From Anaerolineaceae bacterium 46_22 (GTDB lineage Bacteria > Chloroflexota > Anaerolineae > Anaerolineales > Anaerolineaceae): a stretch of DNA of 10,043 bases. The stretch's first letter is position 1, and the number at the start of each line of letters is the position of its first letter. The position numbers were made by a program, and so were the translations under genes. Shown here one piece after another: positions 1 to 6,921 of this stretch. The notes under the pieces were generated by a model, which ran no database searches, was not told where the DNA came from, and saw nothing but the letters and a program-made list of their open reading frames with translations. The stretch lies in contig LGHA01000033.1 in NCBI GenBank assembly GCA_001508595.1, positions 1 to 10,043 on the forward strand, given 5' to 3'.

Positions 1-1002
1 TTTATCATCCCTGTTGATAAATCTCAAACGCCCCTATCCCCGGTGCACACGGTTTCTTCAACTGAAACTGCGATCGAATTCGCAGTAAAAACGGGCAGCA
101 CACCCTGGGAACTTGTTGAGAACAACCACCTTTCTGGCACCTGGGATTTGCTCCCTGGTGAAATATTATATGCACCCTCAGAAACTATTACGGCTTCGAC
201 CCCTTTCCCAAATGTGTCAGCTATTTCTTTCAACAATCTCCCCATCATCCAGGGCGAGACATTAGAAATTGAAATAGATTCCAGTAAACAGGGTGAATTT
301 TCAGGCATCTTTAATGGTAAAACTTTGCATTTCTTTACCGAAGATAGCGAAGCATATTATAGTTTTCACGGTATTCATGCACTAGAAGAACCCGGTGCCT
401 ATCCGCTCAAAATAATGTTAAATTCAGAAGATGGGAGCGCATATACATTTGAGCAGCTCGTCCTCCTTGAAACCGGTGGATATGGTAATGAATGGGTAAA
501 TGTTCCTGAGGATTACCTGGATGAAACCGTTATACAAAAAGAAGATGAATACCTTTCTCCAATACTCAACCAGTTCACACCTGAAAGATATTGGGATGGA
601 CGTTTTCAATATCCGGTGGACGAGCCCTGCATAAACAGTCAATTTGGCCAGCGTCGAGATTATAATAATGGAGGTTTATTCTTCTACCACACAGGTATGG
701 ATTTTGGCGTTTGTGCCCCTAACTTGAACATCTACGCACCTGCTGCCGGGAAAGTTGTGTTAGCCGAGGACTTAACTATCAAAGGTAAAGCAATACTGAT
801 TGATCATGGCTGGGGTGTATTTTCTGGATACTGGCATATGTCGGAATTCAATGTTTCAGTGGGCGACTTCGTCCAACCGGGCGATTTGCTCGGTCAAATT
901 GGAAATACCGGACGCTCCGCTGGACCGCACCTTCACTTTGAAATAGATATCACGGGAACACCTGTGAATCCCACGACCTGGCTTTCACAGGAATTCCCAT
1001 AA
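1..1002 (+). CDS. M23 family metallopeptidase with LysM-like segment (5' partial)
   Basis: The reading frame is open from base 1, so the start lies outside the window; the GTG at 43 is only an internal candidate. The C-terminal half is a peptidase M23 (LytM/lysostaphin-type) domain, a zinc enzyme family that cuts peptidoglycan cross-bridges or acts as an envelope regulator. The zinc and catalytic signature is intact: HTGMD near 688-702, YWHMS near 829-843 and HLHFE at 928-942. The segment at about 43-180 (HTVSS... ending LLPGEILYAPS) looks like a LysM repeat, which would bind peptidoglycan. A beta-rich linker of unassigned type lies between them. The protein is probably exported, but the signal peptide would be off the left edge. 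The stop is 8 bp before the terminator tail of the opposing tRNA unit. The family assignment is firm; the exact bond cleaved is unknown. Confidence 0.9.
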   Translation, partial: FIIPVDKSQTPLSPVHTVSSTETAIEFAVKTGSTPWELVENNHLSGTWDLLPGEILYAPSETITASTPFPNVSAISFNNLPIIQGETLEIEIDSSKQGEFSGIFNGKTLHFFTEDSEAYYSFHGIHALEEPGAYPLKIMLNSEDGSAYTFEQLVLLETGGYGNEWVNVPEDYLDETVIQKEDEYLSPILNQFTPERYWDGRFQYPVDEPCINSQFGQRRDYNNGGLFFYHTGMDFGVCAPNLNIYAPAAGKVVLAEDLTIKGKAILIDHGWGVFSGYWHMSEFNVSVGDFVQPGDLLGQIGNTGRSAGPHLHFEIDITGTPVNPTTWLSQEFP

Positions 1003-1009
1003 GATGATT

Positions 1010-1043
1010 AAAACAAAACAAGCACAGCAATTTTTGTGCTTGT
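1010..1043 (-). terminator. Intrinsic terminator of the tRNA-Leu unit
   Basis: A perfect 9-bp stem (ACAAGCACA at 1018-1026 with TGTGCTTGT at 1035-1043) encloses an 8-base loop. Read on the minus strand it is followed by TTTGTTTT (complement of 1010-1017), the form of a rho-independent terminator placed just after the tRNA. On the plus strand the stem is followed by CGTCGATG with no U-run, so it should not terminate the M23 gene as efficiently, although the hairpin could protect that mRNA's 3' end. Confidence 0.85.
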
Positions 1044-1049
1044 CGTCGA

Positions 1050-1131
1050 TGCGCTGGGAGGGAGTCGAACCCTCACGCCTTGCGGCACGTGGCCCTCAAC
1101 CACGCCTGTCTGCCAGTTCCAGCACCAGCGC
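1050..1131 (-). tRNA. tRNA-Leu (anticodon GAG)
   Basis: The reverse complement folds as a class II tRNA of 82 bases. The acceptor stem is GCGCTGG with CCAGCGC, and the discriminator base is A (base 1050). The D arm is CTG/CAG with the loop GAACTGGCAGA. The anticodon stem CGTGG/CCACG closes the loop TTGAGGG, giving anticodon GAG (complement of 1095-1097), which reads CUC/CUU leucine codons. The long variable arm contains GCC-GCAA-GGC, and the T arm is GAGGG-TTCGACT-CCCTC. The long variable arm and the A73 discriminator fit leucine. CCA is not encoded (TCG follows), so it must be added after transcription. The gene stands alone with its own promoter and terminator, divergent from plsX. Confidence 0.97.
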
Positions 1132-1132
1132 T

Positions 1133-1159
1133 TGAGCAGAAATAATTATATCCTGCTCA
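1133..1159. repeat. Inverted repeat bracketing the tRNA-Leu -10 box
   Basis: TGAGCAG (1133-1139) and CTGCTCA (1153-1159) are perfect 7-bp inverted copies, 13 bp apart. Their centres are 20 bp apart, about two helical turns, and they enclose the -10 box and likely start point of the tRNA promoter. The arrangement resembles a dimeric operator. No regulator is identified, and chance cannot be excluded. Confidence 0.4.
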
Positions 1160-1172
1160 GGTTCGTTGTCAA
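1145..1172 (-). promoter_or_regulatory. Housekeeping-sigma promoter of tRNA-Leu
   Basis: Read on the minus strand, TTGACA (complement of 1167-1172) and TATAAT (complement of 1145-1150) are both perfect consensus boxes separated by 16 bp. Transcription should begin near 1138, about 7 bases before the mature tRNA 5' end. A strong promoter is expected for a stable RNA gene. The spacer is 1 bp shorter than the optimum. Confidence 0.88.
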
Positions 1173-1197
1173 GCAAAATTGAGAAAAGGAGACATTC

Positions 1198-2193
1198 ATG
1201 ACAATCATATTAGATGCAATGGGAAGCGATGATCGCCCTGGTCCTGAAGTTCAGGGTGCTGTAATAGCCGCCAATGAACTCAAAGAAGAAATTGTTCTGG
1301 TTGGAAATGAAATTGAACTTGAGTCTTTGCTGAAGAATGTCCCGGGGGATAAATCGCAGGTGCATATTGCCAATGCGCCCGAAGCTTTGAATATGAGTGA
1401 TCATATTGTTGAGTCGCGTGCGAAAAAACAAAACTCCATGAAAATCGGTATGGAATTGGTGAAGGAAGGTCGAGGTGATGCCTTTGTAACCGCTGGAAAC
1501 ACTGGTATGGCAATGTATTTTGCTAAGAAAACCTTTGGAGATATTGAAGGTGTCATCCGCCCGTGTCTCTGCGGCGTCTTCCCTGTTCGAAATGGTAAGG
1601 CAATTGTTCTGGATATTGGTGCGAATGCAGAATGCCGCCCTGAATTTCTTGTTCAGTTTGCAATTATGGGCAAGATTTATGCACAAACCATGCTCAAGAT
1701 TGCTGCTCCTCGGGTTGGTTTACTTTCGAATGGCGAAGAGGAAGGCAAAGGCAATAATCTTGTCAGAGAAACATTTCCCCTGCTCGAAAACGTAGAGCAA
1801 ATTAACTTTATTGGCAATGTTGAGGGGAAGGAGCTTTTTGGAGGCGAAGCTGATGTTGTAGTTACGGATGGCTTTACAGGAAATGTCGTATTGAAATCAA
1901 CTGAAGCCGTGGCAAAAATGATTGTTGATATTCTCAAAGAGGAGCTGATGTCCTCATTCCGAACAAAGATGGGTGGCCTACTCGCAAAACCAGCCTTTGG
2001 AAAACTTCGAAGCATGCTGGATCCTTCGGAAGTCGGTGCAGCACCTTTATTAGGGATCGATGCACTCGTATTCGTCGGGCATGGACGTTCGGATGCAAAA
2101 GCAATTGTCAGCGCAATTCGCGAAGCAAAGCAAGCTGTGGACAATCATCTTCTCGAAGAATTACGAAGTGCAATTACAGAATCGCTATTATAA
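1198..2193 (+). CDS. plsX: Phosphate acyltransferase PlsX
   Basis: PlsX converts acyl-ACP and phosphate to acyl-phosphate, the acyl donor used by PlsY to make lysophosphatidic acid; it acts in the cytoplasm at the membrane face. The 331-residue length is normal. Family motifs are present: MTIILDAMGSDDRPGPEV at the N-terminus, AGNTGM at 99-104, LDIGAN at 138-143, LLSNGEEEGKGN at 175-186, GNVEG at 206-210 and DVVVTDGFTGN at 219-229. The ATG at 1198 is preceded by AAGGAG (1186-1191) with a 6-base spacer, which fixes the start. It diverges from tRNA-Leu with 66 bp between them; I could not see a good plus-strand promoter there. Unlike many genomes, no fab or rpmF gene is adjacent within the window. 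A membrane protein gene follows after 15 bp and is probably cotranscribed. Confidence 0.96.
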   Translation: MTIILDAMGSDDRPGPEVQGAVIAANELKEEIVLVGNEIELESLLKNVPGDKSQVHIANAPEALNMSDHIVESRAKKQNSMKIGMELVKEGRGDAFVTAGNTGMAMYFAKKTFGDIEGVIRPCLCGVFPVRNGKAIVLDIGANAECRPEFLVQFAIMGKIYAQTMLKIAAPRVGLLSNGEEEGKGNNLVRETFPLLENVEQINFIGNVEGKELFGGEADVVVTDGFTGNVVLKSTEAVAKMIVDILKEELMSSFRTKMGGLLAKPAFGKLRSMLDPSEVGAAPLLGIDALVFVGHGRSDAKAIVSAIREAKQAVDNHLLEELRSAITESLL

Positions 2194-2208
2194 CATTAAG
2201 GAATATGA

Positions 2209-2907
2209 ATGAAACAAATAACAAATGACAAACTTATTACCCGAAATAAGAAAATTGGAAATATAACATCTATTTTGGGAATTGCTATTCTTATTGGCGG
2301 CTTGATTTTAAACATTAATCCTGATCCAACACGGACCATATTATCTCTTGGCGCATTGATTGTTGGCTTTGTTATTGCGCAGATCAGCACTTTCTTTGTA
2401 ACTCGATTTGGTCGGTCGCCGCGTTTTGACGAAATTATTGCCAGCAACCTATCCAAATTAAATAATGAATACACTTTCTTTGTTTATACAAGCCCTGTAC
2501 CAATGCTTCTGACAAGTCCCCATGGAATTTGGATACCAGTGCCTGTTTCCGTTGGAGGTGAAATCTATTACGATGGAAAATGGAGGCAAAAGGGGGGCAA
2601 TGTCATGCTGAAAATATTTGGCCAGGAAAACTTGAGCAAACCTGAAAAAGATGTCGCAGCTCGCGAAGCCCAGATCCGTAAGTTCCTGGAGGATAACCTG
2701 GGAATGGATTCAATTCCCCCAATAAACAATGTCCTGGTCTCCTTGCATCCAAAAGCAATCATCGGTAATGTTGAAGATGCCCCCACCCCCATTGTCGAAG
2801 TTGAAGCTTTGAGAAGGACGATAAGAAAAGTTGATCGAAAGAGAGAAGAGGAAATCTCTCCAGAATTGCTTAACAAAATTAATGGCTTATTCAATTCAGA
2901 GAAATAA
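2209..2907 (+). CDS. Two-helix membrane protein with NERD-like domain
   Basis: This protein has 232 residues. A short basic N-terminus is followed by two hydrophobic helices at about 17-36 and 43-64, then a soluble region. Residues about 72-165 (KLNNEYTFFVY... TSPHGIW... GGEIYYDGKWRQKGG... IFGQENLSKPEKDVAAREAQIRKFLEDN) follow the order of a nuclease-related (NERD) domain: an N-terminal helix, a strand pair around a PxGIW turn, a G-x-I/W segment and a late helix. The acidic Asp and the E-x-K expected of an active nuclease core are not visible; PVPVS stands at the E-x-K position. The C-terminal end (about 200-232) is charged and helical. AAGGAA at 2198-2203 is 5 bases before the ATG. It lies 15 bp after plsX, so the two are probably cotranscribed. 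NERD is a resemblance by eye; the function is unknown. Confidence 0.8.
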   Translation: MKQITNDKLITRNKKIGNITSILGIAILIGGLILNINPDPTRTILSLGALIVGFVIAQISTFFVTRFGRSPRFDEIIASNLSKLNNEYTFFVYTSPVPMLLTSPHGIWIPVPVSVGGEIYYDGKWRQKGGNVMLKIFGQENLSKPEKDVAAREAQIRKFLEDNLGMDSIPPINNVLVSLHPKAIIGNVEDAPTPIVEVEALRRTIRKVDRKREEEISPELLNKINGLFNSEK

Positions 2908-2920
2908 AGGCTAAGATTTC

Positions 2921-3649
2921 TTAATCTGACAAGCCTGCATATTTAAGCAAGGTCTCTATTTCATCAGGTTTTAAATAACGGTAATTACCAGTTTGCAGCT
3001 TACCCACCTCAATAGGGCCGATCCTTACTCTTCGGATCTGGCGGACAGGCAGCCCAATTCGCTGGCCGGTTCGCCGGATCTGTCTATTTTTGCCTTCACG
3101 TAAAACAATTTTCAGCCATGCACCGCTTTTTGTGTATGTTTTAACTTCTACTTCAGCAGGCAAAGTTCGATAACCATCCTCAAGTACGACCCCTCGACGC
3201 CAGATTGTCAGTTGCTCATCATCAGGGCGGCGTGTTACCCGAACTTCATATTCTTTATCATGTTCATAACGAGGATGTGTCAGGCGGTCAGCCAAACGAC
3301 CGTCGTTCGTTAATAAAACCAAACCTTCACTGTCAAAGTCCAAACGTCCGACAGGGTAAAGATGTCGTTCATCCGGGATCAAATCAAAAATTGAGGGGCG
3401 TGGATCCTCAGGTGCATTCAAAGACAGCATATTTTTCGGTTTGTTTAACGCAATGTAAACCTTTTTCTCTGGTTTCCCAATTGAAATACCATCCAATTGA
3501 ATGTCATCAATTTTAGGGTCAGCTTTTGCACCCAGCTTGATCTTTTTGCCATTAACCGTAACTCGACCTTCTTCAATAAACTTTTCACATCCGCGTCGAG
3601 ATCCGTGGCCTGCTCGAGATAATATTTTTTGAACTCGTTCCTCTGCCAT
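2921..3649 (-). CDS. RNA pseudouridine synthase, RluB/RsuA family
   Basis: This family isomerises specific uridines in rRNA (RluB acts on 23S, RsuA on 16S). The 242-residue protein has an N-terminal S4 RNA-binding domain (about 1-50, RVQKILSRAGHGSRR... VTVNGK) and a catalytic domain with GRLDFDSEGLVLLTNDG at 101-117, where Asp104 is the expected catalytic residue. EGKNRQIRR at 185-193 and the late RVRIGPI at 207-213 are also typical. Its ATG shares one base with the scpB stop (TGATG), so translation is probably coupled. The scpB-then-rluB order is a widespread bacterial arrangement and favours an RluB-like enzyme over RsuA, but the target uridine cannot be read from sequence, so I leave the symbol blank. 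It converges on the NERD-like gene, 13 bp away, with no convincing terminator between them. Confidence 0.93.
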   Translation of the reverse strand: MAEERVQKILSRAGHGSRRGCEKFIEEGRVTVNGKKIKLGAKADPKIDDIQLDGISIGKPEKKVYIALNKPKNMLSLNAPEDPRPSIFDLIPDERHLYPVGRLDFDSEGLVLLTNDGRLADRLTHPRYEHDKEYEVRVTRRPDDEQLTIWRRGVVLEDGYRTLPAEVEVKTYTKSGAWLKIVLREGKNRQIRRTGQRIGLPVRQIRRVRIGPIEVGKLQTGNYRYLKPDEIETLLKYAGLSD

Positions 3650-4221
3650 CAGGTTTTTAACACTTCCTTTGTCCCATTTTCCGTCATTTGTTCTTCTAAT
3701 GCACCAAAATCGATATATGGAAGCGCATCCAGACTTTCCAATCCAAAATATTGCAAGAATTCTGGTGATGTGCCGTAATAAATTGGCCGACCAGGTGTAT
3801 CTGCACGTCCTAATTCCTCGATTAAACCCTTTGACAATAAGGTTCGCAAAACACCATCGCTGTTAACCCCCCGTATTACATCGACCTCAGGCCTTGTCAC
3901 CGGTTGTTTATAAACAATGATTGCAAGTGCTTCCAGTGCTGCTTGAGAGAGCGTGGAGGTTGCTTCTAAACCGAGAAATGTTTCAACATCCGCGCTTATC
4001 GAGGGATCCGTGGTCAATTGCACCTTTGTTTTAACGCGCATCAACCTTAATCCATGCCCATTTTGTTTGTAATGGGTATCCAACTCATTCAAGCCTGTTT
4101 CAATTTCACCTTCGCTGACCTGAAGCGCTTGAGATAGTTGATAGATACTGACCAAACCAGACGAAACAAACAATAATGCTTCGATTTTTCCAAAGAGATA
4201 ATGTTGATTCGTTTCTTCCAT
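3649..4221 (-). CDS. scpB: Segregation and condensation protein ScpB
   Basis: ScpB is the winged-helix kleisin-associated subunit of the SMC-ScpA-ScpB condensin, which compacts and segregates the chromosome. The 190-residue length is normal. Signature stretches are LSQAALEALAIIVYKQPVTR (91-110), IRGVNSDGVLRTLL (116-129) and GRADTPGRPIYYGTSPEFL (138-156). Two winged-helix domains are expected at about 8-80 and 90-165. The start is preceded by AAAAGGA with a short spacer of about 3 bases. It heads a two-gene unit with the pseudouridine synthase. scpA, its usual immediate upstream partner, is absent; the divergent epimerase gene lies there instead. Confidence 0.96.
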   Translation of the reverse strand: MEETNQHYLFGKIEALLFVSSGLVSIYQLSQALQVSEGEIETGLNELDTHYKQNGHGLRLMRVKTKVQLTTDPSISADVETFLGLEATSTLSQAALEALAIIVYKQPVTRPEVDVIRGVNSDGVLRTLLSKGLIEELGRADTPGRPIYYGTSPEFLQYFGLESLDALPYIDFGALEEQMTENGTKEVLKT

Positions 4222-4258
4222 AAATCCTTTTATGTACCTTTGAATTATTAGCTGACTG

Positions 4259-4264
4259 ATTATA
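4259..4264 (-). promoter_or_regulatory. Candidate -10 box for scpB
   Basis: On the minus strand a perfect TATAAT lies 37 bases before the scpB start, giving a leader of about 30 bases. No convincing -35 hexamer lies at 16-18 bp upstream (ATGGTG at 17), so this is a partial promoter call. Confidence 0.35.
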
Positions 4265-4294
4265 CTCCATTAAAAAACTCCCACCATATGCTTC

Positions 4295-4324
4295 TTGCTG
4301 GTAAAATTGCAGCAGTGATATGGA
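4295..4324 (+). promoter_or_regulatory. Weak candidate promoter of the epimerase operon
   Basis: TTGCTG (4295-4300) and TATGGA (4319-4324) are 18 bp apart, and a TG one base before the -10 gives an extended form (TGATATGGA). The match is weak but it is the best plus-strand pair in the 145-bp divergent gap. Confidence 0.25.
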
Positions 4325-4366
4325 AAAAATTTTAGGGAAATAATTCTTAAGAGTGGAGCACAATAT

Positions 4367-5323
4367 ATGCGTATCTTATTAACTGGTGCAGCAGGCTTTT
4401 TAGGTTCGCACCTGACAGATCGTTTGATTAAAGAAGGACATAAGGTCATCGGGATGGACAACTTCATCACCGGGAACCAAAATAATTTGGAACACCTTGC
4501 AGGTAATAAAAATTTTAGCTTTATTCGGCACGATGTCTCAAATTTCATATTTGTACCTGGAAAGATTGATTATGTTTTGCATTTTGCATCCCCTGCCAGT
4601 CCAAACCCTGCATCTCCCCTGGGTTATCCCAACCTCCCCATTCAAACCATGAAAGCCGGAGCTTTAGGGACACATAATTCACTAGGGGTGGCACGAGCGC
4701 ATAATGCAAAATTTTTATTGGCGTCAACGAGCGAAATATATGGTGATCCACAAGAACATCCTCAGAAGGAAACCTACAGAGGACACGTTGATCCGATTGG
4801 CGCAAGATCCGTTTATGATGAAGCAAAACGTTTTGCGGAAGCCCTGACGATGGCTTATCATCGATTTCACAACATTGACACCCGCATTGTTCGCATTTTC
4901 AATACTTACGGTCCCAGGATGCGCCTGGATGATGGCCGTGTTGTTCCCAATTTTATTCAGCAGTCTTTAAGAGGTGAGCCGCTGACGATCTATGGCGATG
5001 GGGAACAAACACGAAGTTTCTGTTACGTCGATGACCTTATTGAGGGCATCTTCCGACTGATGATGAGCGATTTTCATGAACCCGTCAATATCGGCAACCC
5101 ATCAGAAACCAGCATTCTTGAATTTGCGAATTCAGTAAATGAGCTTATTGGAAATAAGGCTGGAACGATCATCAAAATGGCAAAACGCCTTGGTAACGAC
5201 CCCCAAAGAAGGCAGCCGGATATCACTCGGGCAAAGACGATCCTTCAGTGGGAACCTGAGGTAAGCCTAAAAGATGGCCTGGGCAAGACAATTCCCTATT
5301 TTAAAGCAAAATTGAACTTATGA
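4367..5323 (+). CDS. NAD-dependent epimerase, UDP-glucuronate decarboxylase type
   Basis: This extended short-chain dehydrogenase most resembles UDP-glucuronate decarboxylase (UXS), which makes UDP-xylose from UDP-glucuronate using tightly held NAD+. It has 318 residues. The Rossmann motif GAAGFLG is at 7-13, followed by the NAD-binding Asp31 in [16 protein letters not shown] is at 120-128 (Glu123 is the acidic residue typical of UXS), and the YxxxK pair is Tyr150/Lys154 in [14 protein letters not shown]...DGRVVPNFI (182-197) and [17 protein letters not shown] (208-224) are strongly UXS-like. GGAG at 4355-4358 is 8 bases before the ATG. The stop overlaps the next start (ATGA), so it is coupled to the GtrA-like gene. 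The product may feed an envelope glycan. A close dTDP-glucose 4,6-dehydratase-like relative with another substrate remains possible. Confidence 0.87.
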   Translation: MRILLTGAAGFLGSHLTDRLIKEGHKVIGMDNFITGNQNNLEHLAGNKNFSFIRHDVSNFIFVPGKIDYVLHFASPASPNPASPLGYPNLPIQTMKAGALGTHNSLGVARAHNAKFLLASTSEIYGDPQEHPQKETYRGHVDPIGARSVYDEAKRFAEALTMAYHRFHNIDTRIVRIFNTYGPRMRLDDGRVVPNFIQQSLRGEPLTIYGDGEQTRSFCYVDDLIEGIFRLMMSDFHEPVNIGNPSETSILEFANSVNELIGNKAGTIIKMAKRLGNDPQRRQPDITRAKTILQWEPEVSLKDGLGKTIPYFKAKLNL

Positions 5324-5832
5324 GTTTGATCAACAACAATCGAGAAAGAATTCGCTTTATAAAATTTTCCATTGTTGGCATGACAGGCACAATTGTTGAC
5401 TTTGGCGTAATGAATATTCTACGCCTAGCGCTAAACACGCCCTTAATTTGGGCGCAAGGCATTTCATTTGTTTGTGCTGTGATCAACAATTTTCTCTGGA
5501 ATCGTTATTGGACCTACCCGGAATCGCGCTCAAAGGCTGCACCAAAGCAATTATTACAATTCCTTGTAATTAACATCATTGGCATCCTTATTCGATCACC
5601 TTTGGTGCCGTGGTTAGATAAAAACATAATAAATTTTTTAGATGGTATGAGCTTGTCATTGCCGCTGAAAAACATGGTTATCAGTCAGAACCTTGCACTA
5701 GCCATCAGCATTATCATTGTTTCGTTTTGGAATTTCTTTGCTAACCGCTACTGGACTTACGGGAATGTTCCAGAAAGTGAAATAATAAAATCCGATCATT
5801 CGAAACAAGGTTCCATTCAAGAAACCGATTAA
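5320..5832 (+). CDS. GtrA family membrane protein
   Basis: GtrA-like proteins have four helices and are thought to move polyprenyl-phosphate-linked sugars across the membrane or assist that step. This 170-residue protein has hydrophobic stretches at about 13-35, 42-60, 78-97 and 120-142. It shows the family's internal repeat: [12 protein letters not shown] (55-66) and [12 protein letters not shown] (136-147) close the two helical hairpins 81 residues apart. A polar tail follows (about 150-170). Its ATG overlaps the stop of the epimerase gene by four bases (ATGA), pointing to translational coupling and a shared glycan pathway. No glycosyltransferase partner is next to it; the nearest is the GT87-like gene about 2.5 kb downstream on the other strand. 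Confidence 0.9.
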   Translation: MSLINNNRERIRFIKFSIVGMTGTIVDFGVMNILRLALNTPLIWAQGISFVCAVINNFLWNRYWTYPESRSKAAPKQLLQFLVINIIGILIRSPLVPWLDKNIINFLDGMSLSLPLKNMVISQNLALAISIIIVSFWNFFANRYWTYGNVPESEIIKSDHSKQGSIQETD

Positions 5833-5853
5833 TTGAAGTAAAGGCGGTTGTAA

Positions 5854-6414
5854 ATGCGTGTCATTTCTGGAAGTGCAAAAGGGATAAACTTATCAAGTGT
5901 TCCTGGGGATTCAACTCGACCAATCACAGATAGGGTTAAAGAAGCGCTTTTCAACATCATTGGCCTGGATATTTACGATAAGACTTTTTTGGACCTTTTT
6001 GGTGGAACAGGCGCTGTAGGTATTGAAGCATTATCACGTGGTGCAGATTATGTCCTTTTCCTGGATACAAATTATCGTGCTTATAAAATAATTAAAAAAA
6101 ACTTAGCTGCCACACAACTTGCGCCGTATGCAGATGTCATAAAAAAGGATGCATTTGCATTTTTACGCGGAGAAATTGATAAATCTTATGATTATATATT
6201 TATTGCCCCACCACAATACAAAGGTCTTTGGCATAAGGCAATGCAAGAACTTGACGAAAATCCCGGATGGTTGGTGGACTCTGGCGTAATTATTGTTCAA
6301 ATTCACCCAAAAGAAATCGATGATAATTATGGCTATGCGAATTATAGGGAATTTGATAGAAGAGACTACGGCGACACCCTTTTAATATTTTATGAAAAAA
6401 TTACTGCAGGCTGA
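5854..6414 (+). CDS. rsmD: RsmD-like 16S rRNA (guanine-N2)-methyltransferase
   Basis: RsmD methylates G966 (E. coli numbering) of 16S rRNA with S-adenosylmethionine. The 186-residue protein starts MRVISGSAKG and has TRPITDRVKEALFN (21-34), both family hallmarks. SAM-binding motif I is LDLFGGTGAVGIEAL (46-60), the acidic residue after strand 2 is Asp71, and KKDAFAFL (97-104) follows. The motif IV site, normally (D/N)PPY, reads IAPPQY (117-122): the first residue is Ala and a Gln is inserted before Tyr. AAGG (5841-5844) sits 9 bases before the ATG. It follows the GtrA-like gene after 21 bp, so it is probably the last gene of that operon. Its last 14 bases overlap the 3' end of the convergent Nudix gene. 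The family is clear; exact activity is less sure because of the motif change. Confidence 0.9.
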   Translation: MRVISGSAKGINLSSVPGDSTRPITDRVKEALFNIIGLDIYDKTFLDLFGGTGAVGIEALSRGADYVLFLDTNYRAYKIIKKNLAATQLAPYADVIKKDAFAFLRGEIDKSYDYIFIAPPQYKGLWHKAMQELDENPGWLVDSGVIIVQIHPKEIDDNYGYANYREFDRRDYGDTLLIFYEKITAG

Positions 6415-6904
6415 CGATCAAGTTTCCTTGCTTGTCATAATGGTATTTACCTATAATCAAGGGATCCCCAGGCTGGTGTTTAACCACCTGTGGCATTAAT
6501 AAGGGTATATCCTCAACTATTTCTTCAAAATTTAAATTGTTAATGGATTTCCATAACAACTTCCCCTCAGAAGAATTGGTTAACACTTCACCCGTATAAG
6601 TTCCTCTAAATAAGAAAAGCACCACACCTGCACGTTCACTCACATCGATTGTGATTAGCCCACAAATCCGTAGAAGCACATCCGTAATGCCAGTTTCTTC
6701 TTCAAGTTCACGATAAGCGCCTTCAATAACACTTTCGCCGCGTTCAATATGCCCACCAATTGCATTATATAAGCCAGACCATAATTTCTTTTGTGATGAC
6801 CCTTTGATTAGCAATACACGATCCTTGTCATCAAATAAAAAGATTAATGCCCTGGGAACCAACTTATATCGATTGTCACTAGAGCCCTGGTCAGATACTG
6901 GCAT
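6401..6904 (-). CDS. Nudix hydrolase (MutT-like)
   Basis: Nudix enzymes hydrolyse nucleoside diphosphates linked to another group, with Mg2+ bound by the Nudix-box glutamates. The 167-residue protein has a complete box GX5EX7REUXEEXGU at 51-73 (GHIERGE, seven residues, RELEEETGI), with Glu66, Glu69 and Glu70 present. The fold starts after about residue 14 (YKLVPRALIFLFDDKDRVLLIKG), and KLWSGLYNAIGG leads into the box. The substrate is not predictable; an oxidised-dNTP or NDP-sugar sanitising role is only a possibility. AGGA about 9 bases upstream fits the ATG at 6904. It lies downstream of the PFK gene but behind that gene's terminator, and I see no convincing promoter between them, so expression may come from readthrough or a weak start. 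Its 3' end overlaps rsmD by 14 bp tail-to-tail. Confidence 0.92.
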   Translation of the reverse strand: MPVSDQGSSDNRYKLVPRALIFLFDDKDRVLLIKGSSQKKLWSGLYNAIGGHIERGESVIEGAYRELEEETGITDVLLRICGLITIDVSERAGVVLFLFRGTYTGEVLTNSSEGKLLWKSINNLNFEEIVEDIPLLMPQVVKHQPGDPLIIGKYHYDKQGNLIVSLQ

Positions 6905-6921
6905 AAAGTCAATTCCTATCC

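Noticed and set aside
55..76. Possible true start of the M23 gene near the left edge (GTG at 43)
   Set aside because: The frame is open to base 1 and the LysM-like segment begins right at that GTG, so the real start is upstream, outside the window.
1210..1686. Second minus-strand open frame (158 codons) inside plsX
   Set aside because: Antisense to plsX, with no family resemblance and no sign of its own promoter or ribosome-binding site.
1677..2144. Long open frame (155 codons) on the minus strand inside plsX
   Set aside because: It lies antisense within a firmly identified gene, is rich in Ser, Pro and Phe as expected of a shadow frame, and has no recognisable motif.
2911..2926. AGATT/AATCT hairpin between the convergent NERD-like and pseudouridine synthase genes as a terminator
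   Set aside because: The stem is only 5 AT-rich base pairs with no U-run, too weak to call.
3205..3516. Plus-strand open frame (103 codons) inside the pseudouridine synthase gene
   Set aside because: It is antisense to conserved catalytic sequence and its translation shows no domain.
4106..4548. Minus-strand open frames spanning the scpB-epimerase gap
   Set aside because: They overlap the starts of two well-supported genes and their sequence looks like translated intergenic DNA.
5484..5760. Repeat in the GtrA-like gene (two NRYWTY copies) as a DNA duplication
   Set aside because: The internal repeat is a known property of the family at protein level; the nucleotide copies are diverged, so it is not a recent duplication.
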